Position numbers and translations under genes: made by a program. DNA of 64,000 bases from Conexibacter stalactiti (GTDB lineage: Bacteria; Actinomycetota; Thermoleophilia; Solirubrobacterales; Solirubrobacteraceae), in the NCBI RefSeq assembly GCF_035967765.1, contig NZ_JAYWIT010000018.1. One strand, given 5' to 3'. Under the pieces are notes generated by a model. It made no database searches, was not told the DNA's origin, and saw only the letters and a program-made list of their open reading frames with translations. Of this stretch, positions 7,770 to 15,070 are shown piece after piece; the stretch's first letter is position 1, and each line of letters starts with the position of its first letter.

Positions 7770-8809
7770 GACGTCGTCGGCGCGAACTCGCGCGCGCCGT
7801 CGCGCGCCGGGTCGGGGTACGGTGCCGCGAGCGCACGCGCGACGATCTGCTCGAACTGCGCTTCCACGGCCGCGTCGACGCCGTCGACCACGCCGGCATC
7901 GACGCCGAACGCCTCGGCCAGCCGCGCACGCGCGACCAGCAGCGGATCGCGGGCCTTCCACTCCTCCAGCTCGCCCGGCTTGCGGTACTTCCCCGGATCC
8001 GAGCGCGAGTGGCCGACGAAGCGGTACGTCATCGACTGGATGAACTGCGGCCCCTCGCCGGCGCGCGCCCGTCTGACCGCCGCGTCGGCGGCCTCGCGCA
8101 CGGCCCACACGTCCATCCCGTCGATCGTCTCGGTCGGGATCCCGAGCGTCTGCGGACGGGCGGCGATCTCGCCGGCGGTGACGTCCTCGAACGGCGTGAA
8201 CTCGCCGTAGCGGTTGTTCTCGCAGACGAACAGGACCGGCAGTCTCAGCACCGCCGCGAAGTTGAGGCACTCGTGGAAGTAGCCGTGGTTGGTCGTGCCC
8301 TCGCCGAAGAAGGCGACGGCGACCCCGCCGTTGCCCTGACGCGACAACGCCAGCGCGGCGCCGGTCGCGGCCGAGATCGAGCCGCCGATGATCCCGAAGG
8401 AGCCGATCAGCCGGTGCTCCAGGTCGATCACGTTCATCGAGCCGGCGCGGCCGCCGCAGACGCCCGTCTCGCGGCCGAGCATCTCGTCGAGCAGGCCCTG
8501 CGGGTCGACGCCGACGCCGAGCGCGTGGCCGTGGCCGCGGTAGGTGCCGGCGACGCGGTCGTGCTCGCCCAGGACGTCGCCGACGCCGATCGCGCCGGCC
8601 TCCTCGCCGATGTAGAGGTGCGTCGTGCCGTGCACCTCGCCCTTCTGGAAGAGCGACTGGACCGCCTCCTCGAAGCGGCGCACGACGAGCATCTTGCGGT
8701 ACAGCTCCAACCCGTGCTGGGCCGGGCCGCTCAGCTCGCTGGTGGCGACGCCGCCCGCGCTCCCGGCAACGCCCTCCGCGGCGCCCTGCGTGCGCGAGGC
8801 CACCGTCAC
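7766..8809 (-). CDS. 2-oxoacid dehydrogenase E1 component, alpha subunit
   Basis: 347 residues. Landmarks are ELYRKMLVVRRFEEAVQSLF, GTTHLYIGEEAGAIGVGD, YRGHGHALGVG, GRAGSMNV and the ThDP/Mg region VAFFGEGTTNHGYFHECLNFA. That region has GEG where many homologues have GDG. Later motifs are YRFVGHSRSDPGKYR and the phosphorylation-loop equivalent. The GTG start (8809-8807) overlaps the peptidase stop as GTGA with GGAGG just upstream. Together with E2 and E1-beta it completes a dedicated 2-oxoacid dehydrogenase. Confidence 0.92.
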   Translation of the reverse strand: MTVASRTQGAAEGVAGSAGGVATSELSGPAQHGLELYRKMLVVRRFEEAVQSLFQKGEVHGTTHLYIGEEAGAIGVGDVLGEHDRVAGTYRGHGHALGVGVDPQGLLDEMLGRETGVCGGRAGSMNVIDLEHRLIGSFGIIGGSISAATGAALALSRQGNGGVAVAFFGEGTTNHGYFHECLNFAAVLRLPVLFVCENNRYGEFTPFEDVTAGEIAARPQTLGIPTETIDGMDVWAVREAADAAVRRARAGEGPQFIQSMTYRFVGHSRSDPGKYRKPGELEEWKARDPLLVARARLAEAFGVDAGVVDGVDAAVEAQFEQIVARALAAPYPDPARDGAREFAPTTS

Positions 8810-10083
8810 ACCTCCACGCGGTCGCCGACGAGGTCGGCGCCGCGCACGTACTGACGGCCGCAGACGAGCAGCTCCTCGCCGGGGAAGCGGGTGATGATCT
8901 CGGGACCGTCGGCGGTCACGACGATCTCCTCCTCGATCCGCGCGGCGCCGCTGCCGTCTCTGGTGGCGCAGTAGGTCTCCAGCGCGAAGACCATCCCCTC
9001 CTCGATCACGATCGGGTCGTCGAACGAGTTGAGGCGCGAGATCATCGGCGCCTCGTAGAGGCCGACGCCGAGGCCGTGGCCGAACTGGAGGCCGAAGCAC
9101 GATTCCTCGCTCGGGAAGCCGAGCTCCTGCGCGGTCGGCCAGACGGCGGCGATTCTGTCGGTCGTGACACCGGGGCGGACCAGCTCGATCGCGTCGTCGA
9201 GCCATTCGCGGCACTGCTTGTACGCGTCGATCTGGCCCTGGTTCGTGGAGCCGACCGAGAACGTGCGGTAGTAGCACGTGCGGTAGCCCATGAACGAGTG
9301 GATGATGTCGAAGAAGGCCTGGTCGCCGGGGCGCAGGAGGCGGTCGGAGAAGACGTGCGGATGGGGGCTGCAACGGTCGCCGGAGACGGCGTTGATCGCC
9401 TCGACCTGCTCAGAGCCCAGCTCGAACAGCAGCCGCTGCGTGTCCGCCACGATCTCGTGCTCGCGCACGCCGGGACGCAGCGTCTCGTAGATGTTCTGGT
9501 AGGCGGCGTCGACGATCCCGGCCGCCTGGTCGAGCAGCGCGATCTCGTCGGCGGTCTTGATCTTGCGCGCCGTCTGCATCACGGGCGCGGCGTCGCCGGT
9601 CGCGATTCTGCGACGGGCCAGCGAGGCGAGCGTCTCCATGTCGGTCAGGTCGATCCCGACCGGCTCGTCGAGCAGGCCGTGGTCGTCGAGGACGTCGTAG
9701 ATGTGGCCGGCGAGCATGTCGGGCACGCCGCTGGACTGCGGCATCGCGCCGCGCATCGAGGTGACCCCGGCGCGCCAGCTCGACTCGGGCAGCCAGGGGG
9801 CGTAGAGCTGGTGATGCTTGGCGGCCGAGCCGAAGTCCCACAGGACCGGCTCGCCGTTGCGCGGCAGCAGCACGCAGCGCGCGCTCTTGTCGCGCGCCCA
9901 CTCGCCGATGTGACTGGACGTGACGTAGCGGATGTTGTTCTGGTCGAACAGCAGCACGGCGCCCAGCTCGGACGCCTGCAGCGCGGCCTTGGCACGGGTC
10001 AGCCGGTCGCTGCGCAGGCGCGCGAAGTCGACGCGCTGCTCCCAGTCCACTGCCATCGACGCTCCGCGTGACGCGATGTTCAT
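8806..10083 (-). CDS. M24 (creatinase/aminopeptidase P fold) protein with an altered metal site
   Basis: 425 residues. There is an N-terminal creatinase-like domain (about 25-165), then a pita-bread domain. Expected M24 metal ligands are Asp259 (FFDII), His336 (FGHGLGVGLYEAP), Glu369 (FALET) and Glu385. The second Asp of the usual GYxSDxTRTF motif is Cys270 in GYRTCYYRTF. This suggests altered metal binding or a non-peptidase role, as in creatinase, ectoine hydrolase or DddP-type DMSP lyase relatives. The ATG at 10083 has GAGGAGAG upstream; an internal ATG at 10056 is possible. It is the first gene of the 2-oxoacid dehydrogenase operon. Confidence 0.82.
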   Translation of the reverse strand: MNIASRGASMAVDWEQRVDFARLRSDRLTRAKAALQASELGAVLLFDQNNIRYVTSSHIGEWARDKSARCVLLPRNGEPVLWDFGSAAKHHQLYAPWLPESSWRAGVTSMRGAMPQSSGVPDMLAGHIYDVLDDHGLLDEPVGIDLTDMETLASLARRRIATGDAAPVMQTARKIKTADEIALLDQAAGIVDAAYQNIYETLRPGVREHEIVADTQRLLFELGSEQVEAINAVSGDRCSPHPHVFSDRLLRPGDQAFFDIIHSFMGYRTCYYRTFSVGSTNQGQIDAYKQCREWLDDAIELVRPGVTTDRIAAVWPTAQELGFPSEESCFGLQFGHGLGVGLYEAPMISRLNSFDDPIVIEEGMVFALETYCATRDGSGAARIEEEIVVTADGPEIITRFPGEELLVCGRQYVRGADLVGDRVEV

Positions 10084-10126
10084 GCGCGAGCTCTCTCCTC
10101 TGTGATCCGACTCATAGCGTGAAGCA

Positions 10127-10156
10127 AGAATAAACAGTATGTGCCGGATACGTCAA
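10127..10156 (-). promoter_or_regulatory. Promoter of the M24-oxoacid dehydrogenase operon
   Basis: On the minus strand, -35 TTGACG (10156-10151), an 18-bp spacer and -10 TATTCT (10132-10127) lie about 45 bp before the peptidase start, in an AT-rich spacer. Confidence 0.65.
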
Positions 10157-10170
10157 TCATCACTGTCCAA

Positions 10171-10190
10171 ATGCGGCGAGATGTCCGCAT
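10171..10190. promoter_or_regulatory. Candidate operator ATGCGG-N8-CCGCAT upstream of the operon promoter
   Basis: A perfect 6-bp inverted repeat (10171-10176 and 10185-10190) sits 15 bp upstream of the -35 box of the M24 operon. It is a plausible activator or repressor site; the cognate regulator is unknown. Confidence 0.35.
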
Positions 10191-10283
10191 ACGTGCATTT
10201 CGGCTGGACGAAACAGCCGCAGCGGTCAGCGGTCCACATCACGGCGTGACGGCGGCGTCGGCGCGAGGTAGCCTTGGCCGACC

Positions 10284-10562
10284 ATGGGATGGGGATTCGT
10301 GTGGTTGATGCTGGTGCTCAAGATCCCGATCGGGCTCTTGCTGTTTCTCGTCTGGTGGGCTGTCCGCCAGGTCCCCGACGACTTCGACGAGTCGCAGGAC
10401 GGCGAGGGCGGCTCGAAGGTGCGCCAGGTGCGCGACCCGCGCCATCCGCGCCCGCCGTTCGACCGCCACCCGCGCCACCGCGGTCCGCACGGCGACCCGA
10501 CGGTGAAGGCGCCCCCGCGCACGCGCACGCACGTCACGCGGGCGCGAACGCGCGAGCACTGA
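10284..10562 (+). CDS. Small membrane-anchored protein with basic tail
   Basis: 92 residues. One hydrophobic segment (about 3-27, WGFVWLMLVLKIPIGLLLFLVWW) is followed by an acidic stretch and a long Arg/His/Pro-rich tail that looks disordered. I do not recognise a family. TAGCCT lies 9 bp before the ATG, consistent with the leaderless pattern. The downstream dCTP deaminase gene is co-directional. The tail composition gives some risk that only the N-terminal half is conserved. Confidence 0.5.
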   Translation: MGWGFVWLMLVLKIPIGLLLFLVWWAVRQVPDDFDESQDGEGGSKVRQVRDPRHPRPPFDRHPRHRGPHGDPTVKAPPRTRTHVTRARTREH

Positions 10563-10632
10563 AGCGGCGGCGCAGCCTCCCGGCGCGCCACGGCGCACCG
10601 CTCTGCCGCCCGGACTGGCAGACTTCGGCCGC

Positions 10633-11211
10633 ATGACGCCGACGCCGAACTCGGTGCTCTCCGATGGGACGATCACGCGTCTCGTCGAGGAGGGCCGCAT
10701 CAGAATCGATCCGTGGGATCCCGCGCTCGTCCAGCCGGCGAGCGTCGACCTGCGCCTCGGCGACACGTTCCGCGTGTTCAACAACCATCGCGTGACGTCG
10801 ATCGACCTGCGCGAGATGCCGGACAACCTCACCGAGGAGGTGCGCGTCGAGGAGGACCAGTCGTTCGTGATCCATCCCGGCGAGTTCTGCCTCGGCCGCA
10901 CGCTCGAATGGGTCGAGCTGCCCGATGACATCGTGGCGCGGATCGAGGGCAAGTCCTCGCTCGGCCGCCTCGGCCTGATCGTCCACGCGACCGCCGGCTT
11001 CTGCGATCCGGGCTGGAAGGGCACGCTGACGCTGGAGCTGAACAACCTCACGCGCGTCCCGATCAAGCTCTACCCCGGCCTGCTGATCGCGCAGCTGTCG
11101 TTCATGACGCTCGACGCGCCGGCGCTGCGCCCCTACGGCAGCGAGGCGCTCGGCTCGCACTACCAGGGCCAGCGCGAGGCGACCGAGTCGCGCTACGGCG
11201 CGCGCGCCTGA
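10633..11211 (+). CDS. dcd: dCTP deaminase, probably the bifunctional dUMP-forming type
   Basis: 192 residues. Family motifs are clear: DPALVQPASVDLRLGDTFRVFNN, IHPGEFCLGRTLEWVELPDD, IEGKSSLGRLGL, HATAGFCDPGWKGTLTLELNN and the C-terminal PYGSEALGSHYQGQREAT. It deaminates dCTP for thymidylate synthesis. The resemblance to the mycobacterial enzyme, which releases dUMP directly, suggests the bifunctional form; this is family knowledge, not proven here. The start ATG has no SD, and CAGACT 8 bp upstream is a weak -10. Confidence 0.95.
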   Translation: MTPTPNSVLSDGTITRLVEEGRIRIDPWDPALVQPASVDLRLGDTFRVFNNHRVTSIDLREMPDNLTEEVRVEEDQSFVIHPGEFCLGRTLEWVELPDDIVARIEGKSSLGRLGLIVHATAGFCDPGWKGTLTLELNNLTRVPIKLYPGLLIAQLSFMTLDAPALRPYGSEALGSHYQGQREATESRYGARA

Positions 11212-11291
11212 GCGGCCGGCACGGCGCGGCCGGGCGCGACGCCGCGCGCCCACCCCTGACACAACCTTCCCGCGCGCCCCGCGCGATCGGT

Positions 11292-11297
11292 TAGGCT
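11292..11297 (+). promoter_or_regulatory. -10 box TAGGCT, leaderless start
   Basis: TAGGCT is 7 bp before the ATG at 11305, with no SD between. Confidence 0.5.
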
Positions 11298-11304
11298 CGC
11301 GCGC

Positions 11305-11532
11305 ATGCTCGCGTTTCTGATCTTCGCGGCCGAGGGCGCGGTCGACCACGGCTCCAAGACCGCGTTCTACGTCACCGGCCTGATCCTGGCCGGATTCGCC
11401 GTCCTCGTCGGCGCGATCGGCGTCGCCCGCCCCGCCTTCGCCGAGGGCGAGGGAACGGCCCGGATCGTGCTCGGCGCGACCGCGATCCTCGTCGTCGCGA
11501 CGCTCGCGGCGGCCATCGCCACCTCTTCCTGA
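11305..11532 (+). CDS. Small two-helix membrane protein, unknown function
   Basis: 75 residues with two hydrophobic segments (about 19-42 and 53-73) separated by a short acidic loop (AFAEGEGTA). No family is recognised. The ATG is supported by the TAGGCT box. It lies between dCTP deaminase and citrate synthase in the same direction, with its own predicted promoter. Confidence 0.6.
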   Translation: MLAFLIFAAEGAVDHGSKTAFYVTGLILAGFAVLVGAIGVARPAFAEGEGTARIVLGATAILVVATLAAAIATSS

Positions 11533-11618
11533 GCGTCGCACACCCGCGCACCGGCACCCGTCCGGAGGGTCCGATCCGGTAAAACGGGGGGAACGAGAAT
11601 GCGCGCTAAGGGAGACTC

Positions 11619-12950
11619 ATGAGCACGGACACCACGGACCAGGGCGCCGCAGGTGGCGTAGCCCAGGGCAGCAACACGCTCACGATCACGGACAACCGCA
11701 CCGGTCGTCAGTACGAGGTCCCGATCGAGGACGAGACGATCCGCAGCATCGACCTTCGCAGAATCAAGGTCAACGACGACGACTTCGGGCTGATGACGTA
11801 CGACCCGGCGTTCATGAACACTGCCGCGTGTCGTTCTGCGATCACCTACATCGACGGCGACAGAGGCATCCTCGAGTACCGCGGGTACCCGATCGAGCAG
11901 CTCGCCGAGAAGTCCTCCTACCTGGAGGTCGCCTACCTGCTGATCCACGGCGAGCTGCCGACGCAGCCGCAGCTGGACACGTGGACGCACGAGGTCACCA
12001 CCCACACGTTCGTGCACGAGAACGTGAAGGAGTTCATGCAGGGCTTCCGCTACGACGCGCATCCGATGGGGATGCTGCTGGCGTCGGTCGGAGCGCTCTC
12101 GACCTTCTACCCGGAGGCGACGCAGATCAAGGACGTCGACCTGCGCTACCAGCAGATCGTGCGCCTGATCGCGAAGATGCCGACGCTGTCGGCCTTCGCC
12201 TACCGCCACAACCGCGGGATGCCGTACGTCTATCCCGACAACGACCTCAGCTACGCCGGCAACTTCCTCTCGATGATCTACAAGATTGCCGAGCTGAAGT
12301 ACCAGCCGGATCCGCGGCTGGAGCGCGCGCTCGACGTGCTCTTCATCCTCCACGCCGACCACGAGCAGAACTGCTCGACGAGCGCCGTGCGCGCGGTCGG
12401 CTCGTCGCAGGTCGACCCGTACTCGGCCGTCGCGGCCGGCGTCGGCGCGCTCTACGGGCCGCTGCACGGCGGTGCCAACGAGGCCGTGCTGCGGATGCTG
12501 CGGCGGATCAGAACGACCGACAACATCGCCGACTTCGTGCAGGGCGTGAAGAACGGCGACGAGCGGCTGATGGGCTTCGGCCACCGCGTCTACAAGAACT
12601 ACGACCCGCGCGCCACGATCATCAAGAGAGCGGCGATGGACGTGTTCGAGGTGACGGGCACCAACCCGCTGCTCGACATCGCCACCGAGCTGGAGAAGAT
12701 CGCGCTCGAGGACGAGTACTTCGTCTCGCGCAAGCTGTACCCGAACGTCGACTTCTACTCGGGCCTGATCTACGAGGCGCTCGGCATGCCGGTCGAGATG
12801 TTCCCGGTCCTGTTCGCGATCGGCCGCACCTCCGGCTGGATAGCGCAGTGGCTGGAGATGATCGACGACAAGGAGCAGAAGATCGCGCGTCCGCGCCAGA
12901 TCTACACGGGCGGTCGCGAGCGCGACTACGTCCCGATGAGCGCCCGCTAG
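11619..12950 (+). CDS. gltA: Citrate synthase (type II, hexameric-type length)
   Basis: 443 residues. Catalytic residues can be placed: His283 in GPLHGGANEAV, His322 in GFGHRVYKNYDPR and Asp378 in YPNVDFYSGLIY. It condenses oxaloacetate with acetyl-CoA at the entry to the TCA cycle. The 40-residue N-terminal extension is typical of the bacterial type II enzyme that can be inhibited by NADH. The ATG follows AAGGGAG. Several AGA arginine codons occur even in this core gene. A strong hairpin follows the stop. Confidence 0.96.
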   Translation: MSTDTTDQGAAGGVAQGSNTLTITDNRTGRQYEVPIEDETIRSIDLRRIKVNDDDFGLMTYDPAFMNTAACRSAITYIDGDRGILEYRGYPIEQLAEKSSYLEVAYLLIHGELPTQPQLDTWTHEVTTHTFVHENVKEFMQGFRYDAHPMGMLLASVGALSTFYPEATQIKDVDLRYQQIVRLIAKMPTLSAFAYRHNRGMPYVYPDNDLSYAGNFLSMIYKIAELKYQPDPRLERALDVLFILHADHEQNCSTSAVRAVGSSQVDPYSAVAAGVGALYGPLHGGANEAVLRMLRRIRTTDNIADFVQGVKNGDERLMGFGHRVYKNYDPRATIIKRAAMDVFEVTGTNPLLDIATELEKIALEDEYFVSRKLYPNVDFYSGLIYEALGMPVEMFPVLFAIGRTSGWIAQWLEMIDDKEQKIARPRQIYTGGRERDYVPMSAR

Positions 12951-12967
12951 GCGGCCGCTCGTCGCCC

Positions 12968-12992
12968 GCGCCGGCGGAACCGCCGCCGGCGC
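12968..12992 (+). terminator. Citrate synthase terminator hairpin
   Basis: Perfect 10-bp arms GCGCCGGCGG (12968-12977) and CCGCCGGCGC (12983-12992) with loop AACCG, 17 nt after the stop codon. It is followed by a pyrimidine-rich tract. Confidence 0.6.
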
Positions 12993-13086
12993 ATCTCTCC
13001 CGCGGGTCCGGCGCCGGCCGGGCCCGCACGCGCCGCGATCACCCGAACGTGTGATCCCCGCCACAGTCGGATCGCACGTCAGTTCG

Positions 13087-13092
13087 TACGCT
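13087..13092 (+). promoter_or_regulatory. -10 box TACGCT, leaderless start
   Basis: TACGCT is 8 bp before the ATG at 13101; no SD is visible. Confidence 0.5.
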
Positions 13093-13100
13093 GACGAACG

Positions 13101-13610
13101 ATGTCACCGACGCTGCACGACGGGCTCGCGATCACGATCCGGCCCATACGCCCCGACGACAAGGAGCGCCTGGCCGCCGGCCACGCGCTGATGTCGGCCG
13201 AGACGCAGCGGCTGCGCTACCTGATGCCGAAGCCGCGCCTCAGCGGCGCCGAGCTGCGCTACCTGACCGAGGTCGACGGCGATGACCACGTCGCGTTCGT
13301 CGCCGTCGCCGACGCGTACCCCGACGCGACGCTCGGCGTCGGCCGCTTCATACGCAGCAGAGAGCGCCCCGACACGGCCGAGTTCGCGATCGTCGTCGCC
13401 GACGCCTTCCAGGGGATCGGCCTCGGCGGCGCGATCGCCGAGCAGCTCGCTGACGCCGCCGCCGAGCGCGGCATCCGCAACTTCTCCGCGACCGTGCTGC
13501 ACGAGAACACGGCCGTGCGCGCGCTGCTGGCGCGCATCTCCCGCAGGCTGGCCGACGCGCGCTGGAGCGACGGCGCCGGCGAGCTGCTGTACGAGCTGCA
13601 CGCGGCGTAG
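13101..13610 (+). CDS. GNAT-family N-acetyltransferase
   Basis: 169 residues. The GNAT fold is visible as TIRPIRPDDKERLAAG, a beta strand ending AFVAVADA, AEFAIVVADAFQGIGLGGAIAEQL (acetyl-CoA pyrophosphate loop, QGIGLGG) and GIRNFSATVLHENTAVRALL. The ending resembles stand-alone versions of the GNAT domain found in bacterial protein acetyltransferases. The acceptor is unknown. It is preceded by TACGCT and appears monocistronic. Confidence 0.82.
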   Translation: MSPTLHDGLAITIRPIRPDDKERLAAGHALMSAETQRLRYLMPKPRLSGAELRYLTEVDGDDHVAFVAVADAYPDATLGVGRFIRSRERPDTAEFAIVVADAFQGIGLGGAIAEQLADAAAERGIRNFSATVLHENTAVRALLARISRRLADARWSDGAGELLYELHAA

Positions 13611-13726
13611 TCGAACCCGCCTGGCGCGTCCGCGCGCAACCTCCTCAAGTCTCCCCCACGACGGGCGATACCTGAGCTGAGACGTCGTACGAACGGCGTA
13701 AGGCCCAGCCACGGAGGCTCCCGCAG

Positions 13727-14032
13727 ATGAAGGTCCGTTCCCGCAGTGCCCTGCTCGCGCTCGTGCTCGCCGGCGGCCTCGCCGTCGCGGGCTGCGGCGG
13801 CACCGTGATCGACAAGGACAAGGCGGACGAGTTCGCCGAGAAGAACCTGGTCGGCGGCGACGTGAGAGAGGTCTCCGTCGACTGCCCCGACGACGTCGAC
13901 GCGAAGAAGGGCACGAGCTTCCGCTGCGACGTCGTGATCGACGGCGAGAGAGGCGTGCTGACGATGCACATCACCAGCGACGAGGGCAACGTCGAGTACG
14001 ACCTCGCCAGAGACCTCAGAGCGAGCAGATGA
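13727..14032 (+). CDS. DUF4333 lipoprotein, single domain
   Basis: 101 residues. A Sec signal (about 5-22) ends in the lipobox LAVAGC, so Cys23 would be lipidated and the protein anchored to the outer face of the membrane. The rest is one DUF4333-type module with the paired cysteines seen in VDCPDDVDAKKGTSFRCDV. Function is unknown. Five of eight Arg codons are AGA. The stop overlaps the next gene's start as ATGA. Confidence 0.75.
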   Translation: MKVRSRSALLALVLAGGLAVAGCGGTVIDKDKADEFAEKNLVGGDVREVSVDCPDDVDAKKGTSFRCDVVIDGERGVLTMHITSDEGNVEYDLARDLRASR

Positions 14033-14586
14033 CCCGCCCCCTCATCCGCGCCGCACTGGCCGCCCTGCTCGCGAGCGCCGCGCTCGCCGTCGCCGGCTGC
14101 GGCGCGAGCGTCACCGTCGGCGGCATCACGATCGACCACGAGAAGGCCCAGAAGATGGTCGTCGACAACCTCAGCGGCAACGGTGAGCAGATCAGCGCCA
14201 GAGCGGCCGTCTGCCCCGAGGACGTCGACGCCGAGAAGGGCGCGACCTTCGACTGCGCCGTGACGTGGGAGAACGGCGGCAGAGGCAGCGCCACCGTCCA
14301 CATCGACTCCGACGACGGCGACGTCAGCTTCACCACCGCCGACGTGACCTTCCCGGCCGCCGCGATCGACCCCGCCGAGACCGAGGCGTTCGTGCGCGAG
14401 AACATGACCTTCAAGACGGGCGAGAGAGCCGTGGTCGACTGCCCCGACGGCATCGTCTCGACACCCGGCACGTCCTTCAGATGCGACCTCGACGTCGGCG
14501 GCTCCAAGGGCACGATCACGCTCCACATCACCTCGCGCGAGGGCGATGTGAGATTCACCGAGAGAGACGTCAGAGACGCCGCCTGA
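14029..14586 (+). CDS. DUF4333 lipoprotein, tandem two-domain
   Basis: 185 residues. The lipobox is LAVAGC (Cys24). Two DUF4333-like modules follow in tandem, each with a Cys pair: VCPEDVDAEKGATFDCAV and VDCPDGIVSTPGTSFRCDL. It is translationally coupled to the single-domain paralogue (ATGA), so the pair arose by local duplication and probably works together at the cell surface. Seven of eleven Arg codons are AGA. Confidence 0.75.
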   Translation: MTRPLIRAALAALLASAALAVAGCGASVTVGGITIDHEKAQKMVVDNLSGNGEQISARAAVCPEDVDAEKGATFDCAVTWENGGRGSATVHIDSDDGDVSFTTADVTFPAAAIDPAETEAFVRENMTFKTGERAVVDCPDGIVSTPGTSFRCDLDVGGSKGTITLHITSREGDVRFTERDVRDAA

Positions 14587-14655
14587 CGGCAGGCCGCGCA
14601 GCGCCCGGCGCGAGCGGGCCGCCTGACGGCAGGCCGCGCCGCGCCCGGCGCCGGG
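14579..14655 (+). repeat. Tandem duplication of the 3' hairpin of the DUF4333 gene
   Basis: Two imperfect copies of a roughly 38-bp unit beginning GCCGCCTGACGGCAGGC lie end to end. Each contains a short stem GCCTG-ACGG-CAGGC. The first copy includes the TGA stop codon. This looks like a terminator hairpin duplicated with its flanks. Confidence 0.6.
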
Positions 14656-14659
14656 CGGA

Positions 14660-14665
14660 TAGGCT
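14660..14665 (+). promoter_or_regulatory. -10 box TAGGCT, leaderless start
   Basis: TAGGCT is 7 bp before the ATG at 14673. Confidence 0.5.
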
Positions 14666-14672
14666 CGGCGCG

Positions 14673-15026
14673 ATGGCGCGCTACACGCTCACCGTCCGCG
14701 ACGGCCCGCGCGTCGAGCGCGACCGCTTCGACGCGCTCGAGGCGGCGCTCGACGCGCTGCAGGCACGCGTGCTGACGCTCGGCGCACGGCCGCCGCGCAA
14801 GCCGGTCGACATCCGCACGCGCAGATTCGAGCCGGTCGCCCAGGTCGTCGCGCGCGCCGAGCTGAGCGGGCCGGAGCGCTTCCTGCCGCGGATCCGCGCC
14901 GGCATCGACGTGCGCGGCGACGGCTCCGCGGAGGCGTGGACCGGCCGCGCCAGCCGCACCGTCGTGCAGCAGCAGGACGGCGAGTCGGCGCTCGCGGCGC
15001 TGCGGCGCGTGCTCACGGAGCGATGA
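14673..15026 (+). CDS. Conserved-looking hypothetical protein, 117 aa
   Basis: 117 residues, soluble and rich in Arg and Ala. It opens MARYTLTVRDGPRVERDRFD and contains a segment (IRTRRFEPVAQVVARAELSGP) that alternates like beta strands. No family is recognised. The ATG is set by the TAGGCT box. Its stop codon lies inside the left arm of the perfect palindrome at 15022-15070. Confidence 0.6.
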   Translation: MARYTLTVRDGPRVERDRFDALEAALDALQARVLTLGARPPRKPVDIRTRRFEPVAQVVARAELSGPERFLPRIRAGIDVRGDGSAEAWTGRASRTVVQQQDGESALAALRRVLTER

Positions 15027-15070
15027 GCGCGGATCTGTGCACCGCCCGGGTGCACAGATCCGCGCTCATC
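15022..15070. terminator. Perfect 22-bp-arm palindrome spanning both stop codons of convergent genes
   Basis: The arms 15022-15043 and 15049-15070 are perfect reverse complements around loop GCCCG. The TGA of the plus-strand gene (15024-15026) and the TGA of the minus-strand kinase (15068-15066) both lie within the arms. It would act as a terminator in both directions. Its arm shares ATGxGCGxGxATCTGTG with the palindrome inside the E2 gene. Confidence 0.7.

Noticed and set aside
5235..8210. 991-codon plus-strand frame opposite E1-beta and E2
   Set aside because: Composition is that of a shadow frame; the opposite strand encodes well-conserved enzymes.
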